A DNA stretch of 64,000 nt from Cochliopodium minus. Its lineage: Eukaryota > Discosea > Himatismenida > Cochliopodiidae. Below, one piece after another: positions 57,011-64,000 of this stretch. Each line of letters opens with the position of its first letter. Within the stretch, counting starts at the first letter, position 1. Made by a program: the position numbers and the translations under genes. The notes under the pieces are model-generated. The model made no database searches and was not told where the DNA came from. It saw nothing but the letters and a program-made list of their open reading frames with translations. Location of the stretch: the NCBI GenBank assembly GCA_024220525.1, contig JAMYWO010000107.1, positions 48,335 to 112,334 on the forward strand, given 5' to 3'.

Positions 57011-60000
57011 ATTGGCTTTTTGTGCGTTGATTCATGCACATAGACCAGATTTAATAGACTATAAACAATTGTCAGCAGAAAATATGATGAATAATCATTC
57101 GATGGCATTTTCAATACTGGAAAAATTAGGTAAATTGAAAATTGAGTTATTAATATCTATTTCCTGAAAACATCATTATATCTTGCATATTCAATCTTTA
57201 TAAATTCACCATCATACTTTAGGAGTCTTTTCATTATTGGATGCAGAAGGTAAAAACTCTGTATAAATAAAGAATAATGATTATAATATCAAAATCAATG
57301 ATAAATATAGATATGTGCATCCCAAGACCTGAGCCATTAAGTAAAAATGAATCAAAAAAAATATATAATTGAAATAAAAATATTTACTATTAAGGCACAA
57401 TGACGTATGTATCAAGTGTATATAATTATTTCAAAAAGAATCCGGGAAGTATAGGATCGAGCATATCGACAGATAATCTCACCATACCCAAAGTAACACC
57501 CCCAGTGAAAAAAGAAATCAAGCCATGTGCAAAAGTAAAACGAAAAAAAAAAAAGAAAAACAAATCATCTATGACAGACCTTTAATATATAATTTTAATA
57601 GTGCAAAAAAACATTGGATGGCCCAGTTGTAGCATATGAAAGTATATTGTTTCATCAAGAATGTTTTTCGTGCTTTCAGTGTAACAAAGCGTTCGACAAA
57701 AACGACGACATACTCGAAGATCAAGGCAAGTTCATTTGTGATCCTTGCGGGAGAAAGAATTACGAACAACAAAAGAAAAGCGTGCCTCAACCCAGTACAA
57801 GCACCACACCTCTTGTTAACAAGACAGCACCTGTTAAACAAACCACAACAACTACACAGCCTCTTTCGAGACAATCAACTTCTACACAACCTTGTCCTAC
57901 TTGTAAGAAGCCTTTGGTTGTAGCGAGTGAGACGCAATATCGATGCAATTTTTGCCTCAAAAATTTTTCTCGAAAGGTCACCGTGAAACCTCCTGAGACT
58001 TCTTCTCCTAGCACGAGAACTTCCCAAGTTACTAGCGCTCCTACAAAGCAACCTGTCAAAGAAGTTCAAAAGCAACAATCAATAGACTTCATTTCTAGTT
58101 TGATAGACAAAAAACAAACTGAACCTTCGAATGTAGAAAAGGAAAAACTGGAAAAAGAAAAATTAGAAAAGGAGAAATTAGAAAAAGAAAAACTGGAGAA
58201 AGAAAAAGAACGCCTCGAAAAAGAAAGACTGGAGAAGGAAAGAATAGAGAAAGAAAAGGAACGACTGGAACAGGAAAGATCAGAGAAAGAACGTCTAGAA
58301 AAAGTTAGAGTAGAGAAAGAAAGATTGGAAAAAGAAAAATTAGAAAAGGAGAAATTAGAGAAAGAAAGATTAGAAAAAGAACGTCTCGAAAAAGAAAGAA
58401 TAGAGAAAGAAAAGCTAGAAAAAGAAAGATTAGAGAAAGAGAGATTGGAGAAAGAACGTCTCGATAAAGAACGCCTGGAGAAGGAGAAATTAGAAAAAGA
58501 AAGATTGGAAAAAGAAAGATTGGAGAAGGAGAGATTAGAAAAAGAAAAGTTGGAAAAAGAAAGGTTGGAGAAAGAACGCCTTGAGAAAGAAAGGTTAGAA
58601 AGAGAGCGTCTTGAGAAAGAAAGATTGGAGAAGGAAAGAATAGAGAAAGAGAGATTAGAAAAAGAAAGGTTGGAGAAAGAAAGGTTAGAAAGAGAGCGCC
58701 TCGAGAAGGAAAGACTCGAGAAAGAAAGGGTAGAAAAGGAAAGGAGAGAAAAAGAAAGGTTGGAAATAGAAAGATTGGAAAAAGAACGCCTTGAGAAAGC
58801 CAAGAATGAACAAGAGAGACAGGAAATCGAGAGACAAAGACTCGAAAGAGAACGTCTTGAGAAAGAAAGACTCGAGAAAGAGAAAATAGAAAATGAAAAG
58901 AGGTTAGAGAAAGAAAGGTTAGAAAGAGAACGCCTGGAGAAAGAGAGACTAGAAAGAGAAAGGTTAGAGAAAGAGCGTCTGGAGAAAGAAAGGTTGGAGA
59001 AAGAAAGATTAGAAAAAGAAAGAATAGAGAAAGAGAGATTAGAAAAGGAGCGATTGGAGAAAGAAAGATTAGAGAAGGAGAGGTTAGAGAAAGAGCGTCT
59101 TGTGAAAGAAAGGTTGGAGAAAGAGCGTCTTGAGAAAGAGACAAAAGAGAAGGAAAGGTTGGAGAAAGAGCGCCTTGAGAAAGAAAAGTTGGAGAAAGAA
59201 AGGTTGGAGAAAGAGCGTGTTGAAAAAGAAAGGGAAGAAAAACAAAGGGTGGAGAAAGAGAGACTAGAAAAAGAACGCCTTGAAAAAGAAAAGCAAATGA
59301 AAGAAAAGCAAGAAAAAGAAAAGCAAATGAAAGAAAAGCAAATGAAAGAAAAGCAAGAGAAAGAGAAGGAAAGATTAGAAAAAGAGAGACTAGAAAAAGA
59401 ACGAGTAGAGAACGAGAGAATAGAAAAAGAAATGTTAGAGAAGAGAGAGAAAATAGAGCAGGAGAGGCTCGAGAAGGAGAAGAGAGACAAGATCGACAGG
59501 GAGATCCTCGAGTTGGAGCAGTCCGAGCTCGAGAAGATGGAGATGGAGCTCCTCACTGAGTTGCAAAACGCTCCTAAGATCGACAGGACCACCACCTCCA
59601 GTGTCAGGAAACAAGCTTCTAGCAAGCCTCCTATGCCTGAGCTTGGCCTTAGGAAGGATACTCTCAACGACTTCCAGAAACTCGCTAACGAAAGGTCCAG
59701 TTCTATAAGATCAAGGTTATTTTTTTGGTTTTATTTTTTATTTTTTATTTTTTATTTCATTTTTTATTTTTATTACTTCAACATATTATTTATATTCAAC
59801 CCAAAAGCCTGTATTTATTCTTGTTTTTCTTATTTTTATTTGTATATTTTTTATTTTTTTATTTTAATTATTTTTAATTTTATTTTTTATTTTTTATTTT
59901 TTATTTTATATTTTATTGTTTATTGTTTATTGTTTATTTATTTTTATTTTTTATTTTTTATTTTTTATTTTTTATTTTTATTATTTTTATTATTTATTTT

Positions 60001-61001
60001 TTTCAAAAAATTAGATCTTCTGCCCTCATCGAAAGTGGATCCACCTTTACACGCACCAGCAACAGCGACGTTGGTCCCAACGTACATGTCCAGACTGGCT
60101 TCGTAGTTCCTAACCCCAGATCTTCGAGCTCCACCCCAGAAAACATTGACCAAATCATGGAAACTTGTATTTAATTTTTTTTTATTTTATTTTTTATTTT
60201 TTTTAATATTTAGATTAATTATTTTGATTAATTATTTTTTTTATTTTTTTCATTTAATTTTATATTTTTAATATTTCTAAAAAGTATTTATTTTTCTTAA
60301 TTTTTTTCTTTGCTAAATTTTATTGATAAATTACATTAATTTTTTAAATTTTCTTAATTTTTTTCTTTTCTTAATTTTATTTAAAACATTTATTTTTTTT
60401 TAAAAAAAATTTTAATTTTTTAAATTTTCATTAATAATTTTATTTTTAAATTATTTTTTTTTTAAAAAAATTTTCATTTTATTTTATTTTATTTTTATTT
60501 TTTATTAATTTTTAGTGATAGAAGAGTTGGAAGAATGCCCCAATGAATTGCCACCATCCAGCATTGAGACTCCCACTTCCACCCAAGAAGTGGCCTTAGA
60601 TGAAGAATGCCCCGACGAATTGCCTCCCTCCAACATCACCACCGAATCTAATGATGTGAGTGAATCAAGCGGATTTGAAAGTAAAAATAAAATAAATAAA
60701 ACAAAATAAAAAATAAAATAATATAAAAATAATAAAAGTAATAAAAATAATAAAATAAAAAATTTCATTGAATAATTTAGTGTGGAAAAGAAAAAAGACA
60801 ATTAGAGTGAAAGACTTCCAAGTTATCAACGTGGAAATACAAAAGCAAGTTGAAAGTGGTAAAATATTAAATAAATTTCTTATTGATAAAATTGGAAAAT
60901 AATTTTTATTTTTTATTTTTTTATTATTTTTCATTTTTATTTTTTATTTTTCATTTTTATTTTGGTTTCATTTTTATTTTTTTATTTTTTTTTATTTTTC
61001 A

Positions 61002-61033
<32 letters not shown>

Positions 61034-61643
61034 ATTTTTAGAACCAGTACCCGAACCACAAAAATTTGAAGGATACTTGAAAGAAGAGTCCCATTCAGGC
61101 ATCATCAAGTCTTGGAAGCAAAAATACTTTGTACTCAAGTTCAACCGTCTCCTTTACTACAAGTCCGCTGAAGAAACCAACAAAAAACCCTTAGGATTCA
61201 TTCCCATGGCTTTTGTCAAAAATATTTATGTCTCCACATCCAAAGCAAGTAAAAATTTTTATTTTTTATTTTATATCACAATTTAATTTTCAATTTAATA
61301 TTTTTTAATTTTTTCCATTTATTTTTCCTTGTAATTTATATTTTATTTTCATATTTTTTTATTTTCCATTATGAAATTTTTATTATCTATTTTTATTTTT
61401 ATTTTAATTTTAATTTTAATTAAACATTTTATTTTATTTTTATTTTAATTTTTATTTTTATTTTAATTTTTATTTATTTTGTTTTTTTTTCTGATACACC
61501 AGAGGTGTTCCACATCGAAACAGTAGAAAAGACGTTCAACTTGGAGGCCCCAGACAATCAAAAAGCACAAGAGTGGCTCAAAGTCCTCAAAAAATCCAAG
61601 AAGGACGGTTTAGTTGATTTGGAAAAAGACAAAAAAAGAAGCG
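57011..61643 (+). CDS. CH-LIM-ER/K helix-PH cytoskeletal protein (both ends incomplete)
   Basis: Domains in order. A CH domain across small exons ([65 protein letters not shown]). One LIM domain ([40 protein letters not shown]). A second Cys4 knuckle ([17 protein letters not shown]). About 460 residues of [12 protein letters not shown] repeats (58133-59530), predicted a long single alpha-helix. Ser-rich exons with two copies of EECPxELPPS. Finally a PH domain ([52 protein letters not shown]). CH and LIM suggest actin binding and PH membrane binding, with the helix as a rigid spacer. The first half of the CH domain is not resolved and the 3' end is lost at the gap at 61763. Confidence 0.83.
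58133..59530 (+). repeat. ER/K-rich hexapeptide repeat array (KERLEK)n
   Basis: About 75 units of an 18-base repeat coding KERLEK variants inside the CH-LIM-PH gene. Neighbouring units differ mostly at synonymous sites (cgcctc, cgtctt, agattg), with occasional Gln, Ile, Val and Met changes. The antisense strand gives a long open Ser/Phe-rich frame that is only a by-product of the repeat. Confidence 0.9.
59717..60014 (+). repeat. Intron filled with (TTTTTA)n and related tracts
   Basis: A 300-base intron of the CH-LIM-PH gene, almost entirely TTTTTA, TTTTTATTT and TTTATTG units, ending in TTAG at 60011-60014. Its right end is the segment copied at 1344-1386. Confidence 0.85.
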
Positions 61644-61762
61644 GTATTTATTTTTTAATTATTTTAATTTTATTTTATTTGTTATTTTGTTTTATTTATT
61701 TTATTTATTTTATTTATTTTATTTATTTTATTTATTTTATTTATTTTATTTATTTTATTTAT

Positions 61763-61763
61763 N
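61763..61763. other. Single-N scaffold gap at a (TTTTA)n tract
   Basis: The N follows about 80 bases of TTTTA repeats in the intron after the last PH exon. No continuation of the CH-LIM-PH gene is recognisable to its right, so sequence is missing here. Confidence 0.8.
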
Positions 61764-62576
61764 TTTTGAATGGTATAATCTCTTTCATTTTACTGGATTT
61801 TGAGGTATATGTTCCACGTATTTATATATTTGCAAAAAAAAATAATAATGTGATTGATATAAATCTTATACACAAAGATAAGAATTACTCTATATTGTAA
61901 CATCTTGTTCCTACAAATCCATCCTGATATTCTCTTCATCTCATTTTATTTTTATTTTATTTGGATCAAAAATTTATAGATTACATAAGATACAAATGAT
62001 CTTGATTTAATTTATGTATTTTTTTGAAAACGTTCTATAAATAGATTATTGTCAAAAAAACACTAATATAACATTTGAAAATTTTAATTATTTACGTCAA
62101 AAAAATTTAAAAATTTGAGTATTTTGGCTTATTGTTGGAGTCTTGAGTTTTGGAGAAACAGGTTATTTAAAGAAATAAGATTGAACATTCCTGATTTTAT
62201 CCAATTATCACCAAGAAGACGAGAATTATAACTAACAGAAAAGCATAGAAGTTGTCATAGGTGATCACATTAGGCTCCCAAACATCTTTAATATAAATTT
62301 TTTAAAATCGTTCTTATTCTTTCTGAATTCGATTTTAACTGTTGATAGATGTTTATCTTCATGTGCACTTTCTAGCAACATAAAATCGCATGTACTTTTT
62401 GATTGTTTGTCTTTTAATTAAAAGTATCTTTGCTAAAAATGTTAAAATTCTTCTGAAATTGTCTTTTTTAACATTTGACAAGTTAATGTTCCAAAAATTA
62501 GACCAAAATATAATTATCAAAATATAAATTTGGAAAATAAATTGAAGCAAATATTGATTTAATAATTTTTATTAAA
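61764..62576. other. Region with coding-like scraps, no resolved gene
   Basis: Just after the gap a plus-strand frame reads FILLDFEVYVPRIYIFAKKN and stops at 61898-61900. It could be the end of an exon from a gene lost in the gap; a resemblance to the start of a thioredoxin-fold/GST domain is too weak to call. A second scrap near 62130-62225 (RLFKEIRLNIPDFIQLSPRR) reads like the end of a small exon. The rest is AT-rich with nothing seen. Confidence 0.4.
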
Positions 62577-63985
62577 TCAATTTAAAACAAGAGGGTCTTC
62601 ACTTTCTTCGAAAGTTTCTTGATTACTACATAGTTTCTTCAAAAATAAAAAAATTAAGGAAAGAATAAGAATTAAACACCCAATAGAAAGGAATGAAAAG
62701 TAAAAAATTGTGGGAACATGTTGGAACTCTACCCACACAAATTTATCTCTTATAATAACTCCTAAAATCCCAACAATTATCATCAATAGAGAACCATAAA
62801 AAAAATAAAAGAGAAAGAGTCTTTTTTCTCTCAATGATAAATTAGAATAGTCAAATGTCCCTCTTGAACTATAGAAGAAAACAGCTCCATAAGTTAGAGA
62901 GACAATACTAAACAACAAAATTGCTATCCCCCAAACATTTGCTCCTTTTTTAAGTAATTTAAAAAGTAATCAAAATTATTTTTTTTTTGGTTTTACCTAT
63001 TTTTATTTTGAAATAAATTGAGAGAGGAAATGTTGCTGAACCAGTCACGATACAAAAAATGACCAATAGATTTGAAATAATATTAAATGTACTTTGTTTT
63101 TTTTTGCAAACAATAATGATACTTGCCTTTTAAAATGAATTTTAAACTGATTTATTTTTATTTATTAAAAAAATAATTTACCAAAAAACACACAAAAGAA
63201 GTTATGCTGAGGATCAAGATAAACAAAATCATTTTAGGAAAACAACTATCATTATCCAATCCTACAATACAGCTACAGCTACATTGAGCGCATTGGCTAC
63301 AGTATTCGTAAATAAATTTGTAGGCGGGACATTTAGGACAAGGTGTACAGAAAGGGTTGAATAGATCTGAAAACTCTGTTCCTTTACACTTCACACAATT
63401 CACTGAACAATTTGTTTCTTCTGTTTAATTGTTAATTTTATTTTCTTTTAGTTTATATTTTTTTTATTTTTTTACCTCCCAAAGAATTTATATGACACTT
63501 TCTCTCCTTTCCACATCCTTGATAACAAGTCTGATAAAATAAAACCTTTTCATTAGTGGAGCAGTATAAGTTTCTAGCATTCCAGTACAAATCCATGCCG
63601 CCCCCAACAAAATTGCATTTCTCTTCATTGTTGATTTCAATTCCAAAATTTTTGTTTATACTCTCTATCTCCCTTAAAAAAAAAATTCTTAAAAAATATT
63701 GTCAATAATCAATTATTTAATTTATTTACACATAGTTCTTTTTTCCAAAAACTATTGCTTTCCCGTCATATTTGTAATTTCCAAATTCATCACAAACAAG
63801 GTAGGATGTGTTTCCTTTTGGCAAGGAGAATATAGTTTCGAGTGTGTAGTTGTAGATTGGGTAAAGAAATTTTAGAAAATATACGTTTCCATTCCCATCT
63901 GTTAATGAATATTTTTCGTTTACGGGGTCAAACATTTTAACTATTTGTATCTTTACAAATTTATTAAATAAAAATGTCTTCAAAA
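62577..63985 (-). CDS. Cys-rich membrane protein with about five membrane helices (5' end outside window)
   Basis: Minus-strand exons: about 63985-63731, 63675-63477, 63420-63180, 63130-62998 and 62943-62577, with stop at 62577-62579. The N-terminal half is extracellular in character, with many Cys (CNFVGGGMDLYWNARNLYC, CYQGCGKERKCH, CVKCKG, CTPCPKCPAYKF, CSQCAQCSCSC), like TNFR/EGF-type Cys-rich repeats. Five hydrophobic helices follow (for example ILFILILSITSFVCFLVNYF, WGIAILLFSIVSLTYGAVFF, LLMIIVGILGVII) and a short acidic tail. WVEFQHVPTIFYFSFLSIGC near the end is typical of an uncharacterised protist family. No signal peptide is seen, so upstream exons probably lie beyond the window; a start at 63935 (MFDPVNEKY) is the alternative. 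Receptor or channel roles are guesses. Confidence 0.65.
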
Positions 63986-64000
63986 AATTGTTTAAATTAC

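Noticed and set aside
58066-59667. Long antisense Ser/Phe/Leu-rich open frame opposite the ER/K array
   Set aside because: It is the reverse complement of (KERLEK)n codons. Repeat structure alone keeps it open, and it has no domain of its own.
61764-61900. Possible thioredoxin-fold/GST N-terminus after the gap
   Set aside because: Only about 40 residues are available and the key Ser/Tyr/Cys and cis-Pro region cannot be seen, so the likeness is not enough for a call.

Overview
This is eukaryotic nuclear DNA from an AT-rich, intron-rich unicellular organism, most likely an amoeboid protist. The evidence is many short GT-AG introns packed with (TTTTTA)n-like tracts, all three standard stop codons in use, Asn/Lys-rich proteins, and a gene set dominated by signalling and cytoskeletal domains: CH, LIM, PH, SH3, F-box, C2, Clu, myotubularin and ankyrin. 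I cannot decide between dictyostelid-like, archamoebal, heterolobosean and Anaeramoeba-like lineages from this window alone. I saw no rRNA, tRNA, CRISPR array or intact mobile element. Single N bases at 1388, 14027, 33562 and 61763 sit against simple repeats and look like scaffold joins. Three of them truncate genes on both or one side.

Layout. 1-2392: ends of a TPR protein (+) and a phytanoyl-CoA dioxygenase-family protein (-), a gap, and a calponin-homology actin-binding protein (-). 2704-8927: a many-exon Clu-domain protein with a C-terminal PH-like region (-). 9243-14635: a large disordered scaffold with an N-terminal and a C-terminal PH domain (+). 14636-16099: no intact gene. 16100-18866: a RING/TRAF-like zinc-finger protein and two tandem helical paralogues (+). 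18882-23759: an acetylpolyamine-amidohydrolase-type deacetylase (+), tail to tail with an IucA/IucC-type (NIS) siderophore synthetase (-), then a hotdog thioesterase (-). 23899-28781: a myotubularin phosphatase with talin-like ubiquitin-fold modules. 29121-30896: an ankyrin protein. 31142-33441: small unknown genes and a C2/zinc-finger protein cut by a gap. 33564-42203: three tandem copies, plus the relic tail of a fourth, of a GLUG-like surface protein with Ser/Thr-Pro stalk and one membrane anchor. 42415-47563: a MOV10/SDE3-like RNA helicase (-). 47732-51579: a second ankyrin protein. 51733-55183: two tandem F-box/SH3/F-box/SH3 proteins. 55241-56102: a broken relative of the surface proteins. 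57011-61643: a CH-LIM-ER/K helix-PH protein cut by a gap. 62577-63985: a Cys-rich multi-pass membrane protein running off the right end.

How they may work together. Most genes are independent housekeeping or signalling genes. The possible functional neighbourhood is 18882-23759: NIS synthetases join citrate-type carboxylates to amines, often polyamines, and the adjacent deacetylase belongs to a family that acts on acetylated polyamines. This makes it the most interesting region, but the metabolic link is inference. The other notable theme is recent tandem duplication, seen in the helical pair, the surface proteins and the F-box/SH3 pair.
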